Assembly (NCBI GenBank): GCA_963736595.1
Contig: CAVTPG010000005.1
Coordinates: 1-64,000, forward strand
From: Parapontixanthobacter sp963736595
GTDB lineage: Bacteria; Pseudomonadota; Alphaproteobacteria; Sphingomonadales; Sphingomonadaceae
Length of the DNA: 64,000 nt
Reading direction: 5' to 3'
The position numbers and the translations under genes are program-made. The notes beneath the pieces are model-generated. The model made no database searches. It was given only the letters and a program-made list of their open reading frames with translations, and had not been told where the DNA came from. The first letter of the stretch is position 1. Every line of letters starts with the position of its first letter. Positions 18,479-28,386 of this stretch are shown here, in pieces.

Positions 18479-19967
18479 TCAGCGAGATTTCGGTGGTGCG
18501 AGCATAACAGGACCGCGATCCGCACGAGCAGATCCACGCCCATTTTCTGCCTTTGGCAACACGGCAGAGCGCTTGCTTGAAATTGATTGCTTTTGGCGGG
18601 ATTCTCTCTCGTTTGCGAGAGCTGGGGCGGCGTCTTCAAAGGTAGAGCTCTCACTCTTAGCAGTCGATAATGCCTCGTGCGCTTCACTCTGTTTCATATT
18701 TCCCCGCAAACGGATCGAACCTGCAATAAGTCCGATTGCTACAGCAAATATTGTCTGCACTTCGTAAGTGACGAAAATCCATTCGTACAATCCATGAACG
18801 GCGATGACGATCATTGTGACTGTAAAACCTAGCACCAGATCACCCACCGGATCACGCTTGTTCTGAAACGCAAATTTCAATCCGCTGATGATAATCCACA
18901 TCAGGAAAGCTGTGAAGGTGATCATCCCAAGCCAGCCGCTTTCCGCCCCCATCAATAGATACATATGGTGTACGTTCGCACTCCGGCTGCCATAATTCCA
19001 TGCAACGCCCGCTCGTTCAGAATAGCCTCTTGTATTGGCGGCCAAGGGGTATTGATTTGGACCGACTCCCATAGGATTTTCCACCAGCATCATTGTCGCA
19101 GCGTCCTCAAATGCTGCGCGTTCATCGTAAGATCCTGCTTTAGCAAGATTATCGAAGCGTGTGTTCAAACCCGATACCGCAATTGGAGATACCAGCACCG
19201 CAAGCCCAACGGTCGCTCCAATTAGGGTGTATTTTCGCGACGTACTTTGCCGCATCAATGAGAGAACGAACAGGAGCACAATCCCCACACATACAAATGC
19301 AATCGATCCGCGCGATGCCGACAAAGCTACGGCAACACCTGCTGAAGCAACTGCGGCCAAATATAAATTTGACTGCTTTCTCGCCATCAGCATCGCGAGA
19401 AGCGGGATCGTTACAAAATGCAGCATAAAGCCAAGCGTGTTTTGGTGCGACAAACGACCCTGTCACCTGAAATACACCAGTCCCGCGCTGATAGACTGCA
19501 AGAACACCCTGATAAATTGCGCCTGTCGCAATGCCCAAGCAGATCAGCTTAACCGCGTCCGGTTCTTTGACGACCGATGCCACTGCTAGGAAAATCACGA
19601 GAATTCGGAGCAATTGAAATAGGTAAAACGTGGCTGGAATAAATTGATCGGCCACCACTACAGAGGCGGCTACAGCCAGTATGTAAATTATGAACAGCCC
19701 TACGAATGGCAATTGTCGCAGAATATTACGCCGTGTCGCAATGAGGGCAATTGCCAAAGTATCAAGCAGGCTAAGCGAAATAGCATCGACATAGCCGAGC
19801 CATCTTGGCAAGTTGTAGAACGCTGCATCTACATTCAAGGCGCTGAGGGTAAAGGGAAACAGGCCGAGCGCAAAATAAGCATAGCGCCGCAGTTTCGGCT
19901 GCGATTGCAGCAGCACAATAAATGCGGGAATTGAGATGATGATCAATAATATGCCAATGTAGCGCAT
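18479..19967 (-). pseudogene. O-antigen ligase/Wzy-like polymerase, frameshifted
   Basis: Two overlapping frames form one multi-pass protein: 19967 downward (MRYIGILLIIISIP...) to about 19452, then the second frame to 18479. Deleting one G at about 19452 joins them into GSFSHQNTLGF, the conserved HQN motif of the family. A long periplasmic loop with YPLAANTRGYSERAGV follows and a charged tail closes the protein. It should polymerise or ligate the repeat unit. The single base looks like a sequencing error or a recent mutation; nothing else is decayed. Confidence 0.8.
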
Positions 19968-19993
19968 ATTCAGATCACTTCGGCAGGCTTAGA

Positions 19994-21388
19994 TTAGTAA
20001 GCATTTTGATGCACCAGCACACGCAGGGTGCGCAGGATGATGATCATGTCATTGGGCAGCGACCACGTCGCCAGATACTCAATGTCTGCCCGCACCCTGT
20101 CCTGCAAATCCTCGGCTTTTTCGGTCGAGCCGCGAAAACCTCTGACTTGAGCAAGGCCGGTAATTCCCGGCTTTAACGCGTGCCGCAGCCAATACTGGTT
20201 GGTCACTTCCCAGAAAAGATTATTGCCAGCTTGCGATCCCAAAGCATGGGGCCTTGGCCCGACAATGCTCATATGTCCCAGCAACACATTCAGTAGCTGT
20301 GGCAGCTCGTCGATACTGGTGCCGCGAATAAATTTGCCGACCCTGGTCACTCTGTCATCATCCCGCGCAGTCGAAGTGTTACCAGCTCCGTCGCTCAATT
20401 CGTTGCGCATCGAACGAAATTTGTAGATCGCAAACTGCCGATTTCCCTGCCCGACGCGCGTTTGCATGAAGAACACGGGGCCCTTCGACTCCAGCTTGAT
20501 GAGAACCGCCACGATAATCAGCAATGGTGCCAAAATGATCAGGCCAGCAAGCGAAACAGCAATATCGAACGCGCGTTTTTGCAATCTGTTCGGCAGGCTC
20601 AACGGACCACGCGACAAGATCAATGTATCCTGATCGGCATATTGCCCGATCGACACCGCACCATAAAGGAGATCGCGATCGAGGATAATCTCGCCGCCAA
20701 TGTCGTGGCTGCGCAGGAACATCGCCCAATCGCCGCGGTTTTCATACTTGCAAGCTACGATGACCCGATCGAACGGCTCGATCAAGCGCGAAAGGATATC
20801 CATGCTGGCCGGATCATCCAGCCGCAGTTTTATATCGCACGCGGGCAGATCGATCACATCGCGAATGCCGCAATTTGGCACTTCCAAGCCATCGAGCAGC
20901 AATATGGTCGCGGTCGCATTTCCATCCATCCAACGATTAAAAATGAAGTCAAGGAACAGCTTTCCAACCACGCTCAGCACTGCTGCCGTCGCAAAAGTTA
21001 TAACGAAGCCAAGTCGCGAAAAATCATCGACATCGAATAGGAATAAAGCGCCCAGCATGATCAAAGCAGTCGCGCCGAACGCTCCCATAGCGCGGCGCGT
21101 GCCAATCGATCGGCTTTCCAGAGATTCCTGCGATTGCACCTCGCGCGCGATGGCAAACATGATGAATACCGGCAGCGCGATACCAATGATGGATTGATCG
21201 CCAGCTTGCATATAGGCAATGTCGCGCATCATCGTAGCCGTCAGAAAACCGCCGATCAGTGCCATGACATCAAGCAGCATGGACAAGCCGTAAAGCACCG
21301 TACGTTTCTCACGCGCGGGCATTTTACCCGAAGCGGATGCTTCGACTATCTGCCTTGCGCTGGCCGTGAGTTTCGAACTGGCGTTCAC
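19994..21388 (-). CDS. Polyprenyl-phosphate sugar-1-phosphate transferase (initiating enzyme)
   Basis: 464 aa. Four or five N-terminal membrane helices, a middle Rossmann-like part, then the bacterial sugar-transferase domain: KRAFDIAVSLAGLIILAPLL, FMQTRVGQGNRQF, YKFRSMRNE, RGTSIDELPQLLNVLLG, VGPRP and KPGITGLAQV. It loads the first sugar phosphate onto undecaprenyl phosphate, starting polysaccharide assembly. The length matches the WbaP/WcaJ/GumD type. It stands at the head of the minus-strand group with 27 bases before the polymerase gene. Confidence 0.93.
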   Translation of the reverse strand: MNASSKLTASARQIVEASASGKMPAREKRTVLYGLSMLLDVMALIGGFLTATMMRDIAYMQAGDQSIIGIALPVFIMFAIAREVQSQESLESRSIGTRRAMGAFGATALIMLGALFLFDVDDFSRLGFVITFATAAVLSVVGKLFLDFIFNRWMDGNATATILLLDGLEVPNCGIRDVIDLPACDIKLRLDDPASMDILSRLIEPFDRVIVACKYENRGDWAMFLRSHDIGGEIILDRDLLYGAVSIGQYADQDTLILSRGPLSLPNRLQKRAFDIAVSLAGLIILAPLLIIVAVLIKLESKGPVFFMQTRVGQGNRQFAIYKFRSMRNELSDGAGNTSTARDDDRVTRVGKFIRGTSIDELPQLLNVLLGHMSIVGPRPHALGSQAGNNLFWEVTNQYWLRHALKPGITGLAQVRGFRGSTEKAEDLQDRVRADIEYLATWSLPNDMIIILRTLRVLVHQNAY

Positions 21389-21462
21389 TAATAGTCACCT
21401 GAAATTAAAGGGCTAAAAACCCTGGATAAATTTTCATACCGCAGCGCACCATAGCTTTCCAG

Positions 21463-21478
21463 CGCAGAGTGCTCTGCG
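21463..21478. promoter_or_regulatory. 16-base palindrome upstream of the initiating transferase
   Basis: CGCAGAG-TG-CTCTGCG, 7-base perfect arms, centred about 82 bases before the ATG at 21388. The surrounding 243 bases have no gene. It is a plausible regulator site for the minus-strand polysaccharide genes; no family is implied. Confidence 0.35.
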
Positions 21479-21631
21479 ACGAAACCAACCACCTCATTCC
21501 GCCGCTCGCGTGGCCAAGATGCCACCAGATCGAATAGCAAACGCAACATGAACCTTTGAAGAAAGGCGCAAAAGCGGTCGGCTTATCCGGTCATCTGGTA
21601 TAGGAAACTGGTTAATTTATTGGAACGGACG

Positions 21632-21877
21632 CTATCGGCCGCGCGGGATTTCGACCTTCAGCACTTTGATGATGTAAATTACAACGCCGACCATGATCAG
21701 CGCCGCCCAGATATGCTGGTCTGCATTACCGATTTGATTCGCGACCGCGCAGGCAATTGCCGGCGGCGCGTATTGCCACAATTTGTCGCGCAAAACTTCT
21801 TCGCTTGAACGCTGCAGCATAAGCGTCACAAGGCCGGCGAAACAAAATATCGTCAGCCAATCCCATACGGTTTCCAC
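21632..21877 (-). CDS. XrtV sorting-system accessory protein (small membrane protein)
   Basis: 81 aa from the GTG at 21877, which has AAGGAG 7 bases upstream; a longer frame exists but lacks such a site. It begins METVWDWLTI and has three hydrophobic segments with LQRSSEEVLRDKLWQYAPPA and CAVANQIGN between them. These features match my memory of the short accessory protein found beside exosortase V loci in sphingomonads. Its biochemical role is unknown. Here it is 17 kb from the exosortase but still at the edge of the polysaccharide locus. Confidence 0.75.
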   Translation of the reverse strand: METVWDWLTIFCFAGLVTLMLQRSSEEVLRDKLWQYAPPAIACAVANQIGNADQHIWAALIMVGVVIYIIKVLKVEIPRGR

Positions 21878-22077
21878 GCTTGCACTCCTTTTGCGGCGTA
21901 TAAATAACCATACACCATCCAATCGCTAATTTGGAGTGTATATGGCTGGAATACTGCCAATGCGCCATCACAATAGAAATAGCGCGTCATTATGACACCC
22001 TGAACTGCCCTAAAAGTTAACGGGCCCAACGTTGACAGGCCACTCGTTGACTGGCCAAACCTCTACATGGAAGCCGA

Positions 22078-22554
22078 TTAGCGAACGATACCGGCTGCGC
22101 GCATTTCCATATCGGTCACCATACCGTTGCGGTCGGAATCGATCGTATCGAAATTGGCCTGTGTGGCAATCCGGTATTCGACCAGCGTGATAACGCCGTC
22201 CTGGTCGCTGTCGAATTGCTGCATTAACGGCTCGGCACTGACCGGAATAGCATCGGGATTGGCCAGAGCTGTAAACTCTTGCGCGCTTAGCTGCCCGTTT
22301 GCATCCTTATCCAGTCCGGCGAACACCTGGGCGTTTTGCCGCAAAGCCTCGTTTTGTGCGGCCTGACGCTGCGAAGCGACAATTTCCTCCGGCTTGATGA
22401 AGCCGTTGCCGTCGCCATCGAACCGGGCAAATTCGGCATCCATTTGCAAGATGAAATCGGCGCGGCTGAGCGGCTCTGCTCCCGGCACAGCCTCTTGTGC
22501 TGTGAGAGGAGAAGCGATGAACGACAACGCCGCCAAGGTGTAAAAGCGTAACAA
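22078..22554 (-). CDS. Secreted EF-hand calcium-binding protein
   Basis: 158 aa with a Sec signal peptide (cut near LTA-QE). Four EF-hand loops are readable: DGDGNGFIKPEE, DKDANGQLSAQE, DSDQDGVITLVE and DSDRNGMVTDME. Each has Asp at 1, 3 and Gly at 6 and an acidic residue at 12. It probably binds calcium in the periplasm. Nothing in the neighbourhood assigns a process. Confidence 0.9.
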   Translation of the reverse strand: MLRFYTLAALSFIASPLTAQEAVPGAEPLSRADFILQMDAEFARFDGDGNGFIKPEEIVASQRQAAQNEALRQNAQVFAGLDKDANGQLSAQEFTALANPDAIPVSAEPLMQQFDSDQDGVITLVEYRIATQANFDTIDSDRNGMVTDMEMRAAGIVR

Positions 22555-22647
22555 TGAAAGACCCCTATATCGCGCCGATACCTGCCACCGGACATCTCTA
22601 CATGGATTATACTGCGCCCATGATGAGCGTCCGATTTACGCCGCCGA

Positions 22648-23931
22648 TCAATCGATGACACGGCCGCGCGCCATCACCCAATCGACATTCTCCAGCACAG
22701 TAATGTCTTCCAAGGGATTGCCCGCGACCGCAATGATATCAGCCGAATAGCCCGGTGCCAAACGACCGACTTCATTATCCATCCCGAGCAATGTAGCGGC
22801 TTTGGTCGTTGCGCTTGCCAGAGCTTCACGGTCGCTCATCCCGACCAGATCGCGCAGCATCCGGAATTCCTCGGCGTTGCGTCCGTGCTCGAATACGCCG
22901 GCATCCGTGCCGAATACGACATTCACGCCCGCATCCCGCATCGCGGCGGCTGCCTTGCCGACGACTTCCAGTGTCTGCCTGATTTTGATCTCGACTTGCG
23001 GTGTATAGATGCCTTTGCCCAACCGCTCCCGAATGCCGGTATAGGCCATCAAAGTCGGCACACACGCCGTCTGGTTTTTCTTCATTTCGGCAATCGCCGA
23101 TTTGTCGCCAAACGTGCAATGTTCGATACTGGCGACACCCGCTCTGCTGGCCGCTTCGATCCCGCGAGCGCCATGTGCATGAGCCGCAACCTTAAGGCCC
23201 AGCGATTTTGCCGTATCAACGATCGTGGACATTTCGGCATCGGTGAAATGCGCTTCCAACCCGCGCGCCTGCTGGCTTAACACACCGCCGGTCGCGGTAA
23301 TCTTGATAACATCGGCACCTTGTTTCGAGGCTTTGCGCACGATTGCCGCGCATTCCGTCGCTCCGGTGCAGGTAAAGCCCGTTGCCAGCGCCTCGTTGAT
23401 CTGCGGCGTAAAGCCCGACACGTCAGCATGGCCGCCGATAATCGCAATCGAATTGCCAGCGGTCACGATGCGCGGCCCGGCCACAACGCCTTCCTGCGTG
23501 GCGCGGCGAAGCGATTGCATCACCTGATCGCCTGACCCCAGATCGCGCACAGTTGTAAATCCGGCTTGTGCGGTCAGGCGGGCGTTCTTGGCAGCAATCA
23601 AAGCGTTCCACTCGGACGGATCGACAGCGCGCCGCCAGTAATCCCCGCCCGGATCGCCCGAGAGATGCGTGTGCGTGTCGATGAGACCGGGCAGTACGGT
23701 GTGATCGCGCAGCTCAATTGTCTCTGCGCCGTCAGGTGCAGGCTGAAAGCCGGCGGCAATGCCGCTGATCCGGCCATCGATGACCGTGATTGTGGAAGCG
23801 CCCATCGGCTGTTCGCTGGCATCGGTGATGACCGATCCGGCATGGATGATAATGGTTTCCGCCCAGCCCGCGCTTGGCAAACCAAGCGCCAAAGCCGCAA
23901 CCATCATCCGACATTTTGTAATTTTCCGCAC
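22648..23931 (-). CDS. Secreted amidohydrolase (metal-dependent, prolidase-like)
   Basis: 427 aa from the GTG at 23931, which has AGGGAGAG upstream; the frame extends further without a site. Signal peptide ends GWA-ET. The metal site DTHTHLSGD, the Lys of DVIKITATGG, His residues of AAHAHG and SIEHCTFGD, and Asp of VFGTDAGVF are all present, as in the amidohydrolase superfamily. It resembles the periplasmic Xaa-Pro dipeptidase-like group. Divergent from the S9 peptidase, so the pair may work together on peptides. Confidence 0.88.
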   Translation of the reverse strand: MRKITKCRMMVAALALGLPSAGWAETIIIHAGSVITDASEQPMGASTITVIDGRISGIAAGFQPAPDGAETIELRDHTVLPGLIDTHTHLSGDPGGDYWRRAVDPSEWNALIAAKNARLTAQAGFTTVRDLGSGDQVMQSLRRATQEGVVAGPRIVTAGNSIAIIGGHADVSGFTPQINEALATGFTCTGATECAAIVRKASKQGADVIKITATGGVLSQQARGLEAHFTDAEMSTIVDTAKSLGLKVAAHAHGARGIEAASRAGVASIEHCTFGDKSAIAEMKKNQTACVPTLMAYTGIRERLGKGIYTPQVEIKIRQTLEVVGKAAAAMRDAGVNVVFGTDAGVFEHGRNAEEFRMLRDLVGMSDREALASATTKAATLLGMDNEVGRLAPGYSADIIAVAGNPLEDITVLENVDWVMARGRVID

Positions 23932-24078
23932 CGCTTTTCTCTCCCTGAAACCGTGCATATGATCATGCAGCCAGATCGGATTGGAGGCAAGCGACACCTG
24001 CCCGAACACGCTCCAACTTGCTCTTACTTGCTCTCTTGGTATGAAGTGCAGAACGAAACCAACAACAGGAACGCTTTT

Positions 24079-26145
24079 ATGCTCTCGCTACGCTCATCCT
24101 TGCTTGCTGCCAGCCTACTCATTCCCGCCGCACTAACCTCTGTCGCGGCCACCGCCCGGCCCATGACACCCGAAGATGTCGCCAAGCTGGAAAGTGTCGG
24201 GACGATCAGCGTTTCGCCCGATGGACAGCGTATCGCTTACACCACGGCGCGCTTGCCCGACATTACCGACGGTGAGGAAAACGGCAGCACCACGCAGCAG
24301 CTGAAACTTGCATGGGAAGCAAACAATACGCGCGACTTCCTGCCCGATGATATGAGTGTCGGCGGCATCAGCTTCTCTCCCGATGGACGCTGGATTTCCT
24401 TCCTGTGGACCAAGGAAGATGAAAAGCGCGCCGTGTGGGGCATTCCGGTTGATGGCGGCTCTCACCGCAAACTTGCCGAAGTCGACGGTGCCGCTGTGCG
24501 CTCTTACGCGTGGAGCCCCGACGGCAGCCATATGCATCTGCTGGCCGGAGCCGATGAGGACAAGGCGCGTGAAAGCGAGAGCAAGGCCGGGTTTAACGCT
24601 CGCGTTTACGAAGAGGAACCGCAGTTCAATCGCCTCTTTCGCGCGCGCATTGGCGGCGACATCGACGCCGAACCGCAGCAGGTAACTGTTCCCGGCTATG
24701 TCAGCTCTTTCGCAATTGCCGACAATGCCCGTATCGGTGTGATCGAAACTGCACCAACGACACTGATCGACGATAGCTACACCTCGAAAAAGGTGAATGT
24801 GCTGGATATGGCAACCGGCAATGTCCGTATGGTGATCGAGACGACCGGCAAGATCGACGACGTCGAGATATCGCCCGATGCCAGCCAGTTGGCACTGATT
24901 GCAGCGGTCGATATGAACGATCCGGCAGCCACCACTATCCACTTCGTGAACACTTCGACCGGCGCAATTACCCCGCACAATGCAGGCGCACCCGAAGCGG
25001 TGGTCGATGTCGAATATATGGCCGACGGGCGGCTGGTGTCAGCAGTCCATGTGGGCGCGCAAAGTGTACTCCGCATTCACCAGGCAGACGGCTCGCTGGA
25101 GCGTGAAATCGATCCCGGAGCGCTGATTATCACCGATGTCGAAATCGGTGGCGGCAATGTCTTTGTCGAAGCGCATTCACCCGCGCATCCGCCTGAATTG
25201 TTCAAGCTGGATGGCGACCGCTTCACCCGCTGGACGACGCACAATCCATGGCTGTCGGATATCGAGGTGGGCAACCAGCGCACCTTTACCTTTACCGCAC
25301 GCGACGGTCAGGAAGTCGAAGGCGTACTGATCGAACCCGTCGGCGGCGTGCCTGCCGGAGGTGCTCCGCTAATCCTTAACGTGCATGGCGGACCCGAAGC
25401 GCATGATTCCAATGGCTGGCAGACGGCCTACAGCAAGCCGGGTCAGGTCGCAGCCGGTCAAGGCTATGCGGTGTTCCTGCCGAATTATCGCGGCTCGACA
25501 GGGTACGGTACTGCATTTTCCAAGCAGCATCAGAACAATTACACCGATCCGGAATTTACCGATCTGGTGGATGCGAAACGTGCGCTGGTCGCCGAGGGTA
25601 TTGCCGATGCCGACAGGGTTGGCGTGACCGGCGGTTCCTACGGCGGATATGCCACCGCGTGGTCTTCGACCCGCTGGAGCGAGGAATTTGCAGCGGGCGT
25701 GATGTTCGTCGGTATCTCGAACCAGATCAGCAAATTCGGCACCGGAGATATTCCGTACGAGATGTACAATGTTCACAGCCGCGCATGGCCATGGGACGAC
25801 TGGCAGAAGATGCTCGAAGTTTCTCCCATCTACCACGTCGACAAGGCGGAAACTCCATTGCTCATCATGCATGGCGAGGAAGATACGCGGGTCGATCCGG
25901 GCCAGAGCCTGGAGATTTATCGCTCGATCAAAATCCGCAAGCCCGACACTCCGGTGCGGCTGGTGTTCTATCCGGGCGAAGGCCACGGCAATCAGAAGGC
26001 GGCTGCCCGTTACGATTACAATCTGCGGATGATGCGCTGGTTCGACACGTATCTGAAAACAGGCGACCGTAAGGCCAGTTTGCCGGATGAACGGCCGGTT
26101 CTGGCCGAAGGCACGACCGGAGCATCGAGCGATAGCGACGATTAA
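24079..26145 (+). CDS. Secreted S9-family prolyl oligopeptidase
   Basis: 688 aa from the ATG at 24079, with AGGA 8 bases upstream and a signal peptide ending ATA-RP. A beta-propeller (about 30-420) has repeated SPDG segments; the C-terminal alpha/beta-hydrolase has Ser520 in TGGSYGGY, Asp602 in EEDTRVDPG and His636 in GEGHGNQ. It should cut short peptides in the periplasm. It ends at a strong bidirectional hairpin shared with the MipA gene. Confidence 0.93.
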   Translation: MLSLRSSLLAASLLIPAALTSVAATARPMTPEDVAKLESVGTISVSPDGQRIAYTTARLPDITDGEENGSTTQQLKLAWEANNTRDFLPDDMSVGGISFSPDGRWISFLWTKEDEKRAVWGIPVDGGSHRKLAEVDGAAVRSYAWSPDGSHMHLLAGADEDKARESESKAGFNARVYEEEPQFNRLFRARIGGDIDAEPQQVTVPGYVSSFAIADNARIGVIETAPTTLIDDSYTSKKVNVLDMATGNVRMVIETTGKIDDVEISPDASQLALIAAVDMNDPAATTIHFVNTSTGAITPHNAGAPEAVVDVEYMADGRLVSAVHVGAQSVLRIHQADGSLEREIDPGALIITDVEIGGGNVFVEAHSPAHPPELFKLDGDRFTRWTTHNPWLSDIEVGNQRTFTFTARDGQEVEGVLIEPVGGVPAGGAPLILNVHGGPEAHDSNGWQTAYSKPGQVAAGQGYAVFLPNYRGSTGYGTAFSKQHQNNYTDPEFTDLVDAKRALVAEGIADADRVGVTGGSYGGYATAWSSTRWSEEFAAGVMFVGISNQISKFGTGDIPYEMYNVHSRAWPWDDWQKMLEVSPIYHVDKAETPLLIMHGEEDTRVDPGQSLEIYRSIKIRKPDTPVRLVFYPGEGHGNQKAAARYDYNLRMMRWFDTYLKTGDRKASLPDERPVLAEGTTGASSDSDD

Positions 26146-26153
26146 TGAGCATC

Positions 26154-26182
26154 GGCCCGCGTGTCATGGCGACGCGCGGGCC
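26154..26182. terminator. Bidirectional terminator between the S9 peptidase and MipA genes
   Basis: GGCCCGCG pairs with CGCGGGCC and GTC with GAC inside, giving an 11-pair stem with a small loop. It lies between convergent stop codons, with A/T-rich bases on both sides. Confidence 0.8.
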
Positions 26183-26189
26183 ATTTGCT

Positions 26190-27092
26190 TTAGAACGTGT
26201 AACCGATACCCACTGCGACGAAAAACTGGTCCGCATCACCGCGAATGCTGGTGAACGGGGTGTTCTTCGCATCGCCGAGCAAGCGTGAATAGCCGGCAAT
26301 CGTCACCAGAGTCAGACCGCCATCGGTCGCATCGTTGTTAAGATCGAACCCGGCCAGCACTGTGGCATTGACCGAATTGAACCCGCTATCGGCATTATAT
26401 TCCGGCAAGCCGGTAATCGCAGCGGCAGTGGGATCGATCGAAAAATAATATTCGTTAAAATCGCTGTCGGCATAAGCTGCGCCAAGCGTTAGCGAAGTGA
26501 TGATCCCGCGGCTTAGCGGTGTGAAATAAGTGATGCTCGGATCGATCACCATGCCGCTATGTGCGCCTGCGACATCCCAGCGCGCATCGACATTGACGCT
26601 AAGACTGTCGAACGGATTGAGGACAGCCGGGAAGCTGACGCCTGCGGTCGGGCCGACTTCCACGGCAAGGTCGAGATCTTCGAGCAGCTCGACCACCGGA
26701 TCCTCAATATTGTTCACTCTGTCGGAACGCACTCGTGCCGCAATGCCAAGGTCGAAACTGGGCTTGCCATCGACATCGGGGATGAAATCCAGAGCCAGCC
26801 CGCCGGGGCGCGGATTGACGTCGATCCCGGCGACCGACCCTTGTACGATCGGTAGAACGGACACGACGTAATCATTCGATCCGGTATAAGAGGGGCTGAA
26901 TGCCGCGCCGATCCCGATGCTGACCCAGTCGCCATCGAACACGGTTGGACCAAAACCGGGCGGACCTTCGACCTCTTCGATATCAGGCACAGGTGTCGCT
27001 GTGTCGATATTTGGCACGTCCTGCGCAAACACCGGAGCGGAGACGCACGCGCCCAGCAAAATCGAAGCTGCACGCACATAATTATATTTCAT
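26190..27092 (-). CDS. MipA/OmpV-family outer-membrane protein
   Basis: 300 aa, signal peptide ending VFA-QD. The mature part has WVSIGIGAAFSPSYTGSNDY and the V-L-P-x-V-Q-G strand, both typical of MipA/OmpV, and ends in VAVGIGYTF as barrels do. Members form small outer-membrane barrels; roles range from scaffolding peptidoglycan enzymes to solute entry. Divergent from crtY. Confidence 0.9.
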   Translation of the reverse strand: MKYNYVRAASILLGACVSAPVFAQDVPNIDTATPVPDIEEVEGPPGFGPTVFDGDWVSIGIGAAFSPSYTGSNDYVVSVLPIVQGSVAGIDVNPRPGGLALDFIPDVDGKPSFDLGIAARVRSDRVNNIEDPVVELLEDLDLAVEVGPTAGVSFPAVLNPFDSLSVNVDARWDVAGAHSGMVIDPSITYFTPLSRGIITSLTLGAAYADSDFNEYYFSIDPTAAAITGLPEYNADSGFNSVNATVLAGFDLNNDATDGGLTLVTIAGYSRLLGDAKNTPFTSIRGDADQFFVAVGIGYTF

Positions 27093-27189
27093 CGAAAACC
27101 CTCACATTATCTTCGTGCAAACACACCTATTGCAGTCCTGTTCCGCCTGCCACGTTGCTCTGCCTTGTTTTCCTGCCTAGAGCATAATT

Positions 27190-28386
27190 GTGACGATGAC
27201 ACGGCAAAGCGATGTAGCGATAATCGGCGGGGGTCTGTCCGGCGGTCTGATCGCGCTGGCGCTGAGCCGGATCGATCCAACGCTGTCCCTGACCCTGATC
27301 GAAGCGGGCGAGACGCTGGGCGGGAATCACCGCTGGAGCTGGTTTTCAAGCGATCTCAACCCGTTCGGGCGCGATTTGATGGCCGAGTTTTCGCACGAAA
27401 GCTGGGATGGCGGGTATGATGTGCGCTTTCCGGCTTACGAGCGGGAATTAAACGCAAATTACAATTCCTTGGGCTCGCCCGATTTCGCACGGCTGCTGGA
27501 GCAGCGCCTTAATCAGGGCAGCATCATAACCGGCAGAAAAGCCAGCGACGTTTCGGCCAAACAGGTGACGCTCGACACTGGCGAGATTGTCGAGGCGTCC
27601 GTCACAATCGATTGTCGCGGCATTTCCGAAGCGCCATCATTGACTGGCGGGTGGCAGGTTTTTCTGGGGCAAAGCTGGTTGATGAATCGACCCCACAAGG
27701 TCATCAAACCGGTCATCATGGATGTCAAAGTGGCCCAAAAGGATGGCTACCGCTTCGTGTATGTGCTGCCGATGGACGAGCGCCGCCTGTTTATCGAGGA
27801 CACGTATTACAACGATGCGCCGACCCTCGACCGCGCCGAATTGCGCGCGCGGATCGCTGAATATGTCGAGGAACATGGCTGGTCCGGCAGCGTCGAGCAT
27901 GAAGAAACCGGCGTGCTTCCCGTGATCGTCGGCGGCGATTTTACAAAATTTCAATCGGCTCACCGGATCCAAGGCGTCGCGATGGCCGGAGCGCGCGGCG
28001 GTTTTGTCCATCCGTTGACCAGCTACACCTTGCCCAAAGCCGCCGAAATCGCCGAACTGATTGCGCGTGAAATAACCGAAGGGCGCGGCGACACGTTGGC
28101 TGTGACACTGGAACGCGAAGCCCAGCAGCACTGGCGCGACACATCGTTCTATCGCCTGCTTGCAAAAATGCTGTTCGGCGCGGCCAGCCCGCAGGAACGA
28201 TACCGCGTGTTCGAGCATTTCTATCGCTTACCCGGCGATCTGGTCGAACGCTTCTATTCGTGCCGATCGACACCTTTCGATAAAGCGCGTATTCTCATCG
28301 GAAAGCCCCCTTTGCCTATCTCTCGCGCGGTTGCGGCTATTATCAGCCATCGCGCCAATCCCCTTACCAAGGAGCCAGCGGCATGA
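27190..28386 (+). CDS. crtY: Lycopene beta-cyclase
   Basis: 398 aa. N-terminal dinucleotide motif VAIIGGGLSGGLIALAL, then GGNHRWSWF and RYVxxLPxxxxxLLIED-type FVYVLPMDERRLFIEDTYY, and GARGGFVHPLTSYTLPKA near the middle, all typical of bacterial CrtY. It closes the rings of lycopene to give beta-carotene. The GTG at 27190 has AGAG 7 bases upstream; the ATG at 27196 is the other option. It overlaps crtI by 4 bases. Confidence 0.95.
   Translation: MTMTRQSDVAIIGGGLSGGLIALALSRIDPTLSLTLIEAGETLGGNHRWSWFSSDLNPFGRDLMAEFSHESWDGGYDVRFPAYERELNANYNSLGSPDFARLLEQRLNQGSIITGRKASDVSAKQVTLDTGEIVEASVTIDCRGISEAPSLTGGWQVFLGQSWLMNRPHKVIKPVIMDVKVAQKDGYRFVYVLPMDERRLFIEDTYYNDAPTLDRAELRARIAEYVEEHGWSGSVEHEETGVLPVIVGGDFTKFQSAHRIQGVAMAGARGGFVHPLTSYTLPKAAEIAELIAREITEGRGDTLAVTLEREAQQHWRDTSFYRLLAKMLFGAASPQERYRVFEHFYRLPGDLVERFYSCRSTPFDKARILIGKPPLPISRAVAAIISHRANPLTKEPAA

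Noticed and set aside
22061..22606. 11-base direct repeat CTCTACATGGA flanking the EF-hand gene (22061 and 22596), suggesting a mobile insertion
   Set aside because: By chance several such 11-base pairs within 600 bases are expected in a 64-kb window; no transposase or inverted ends are present.
23566..24078. Long N-terminal extension of the S9 peptidase
   Set aside because: It is antisense to the amidohydrolase, and the ATG at 24079 has an RBS and a clean signal peptide.
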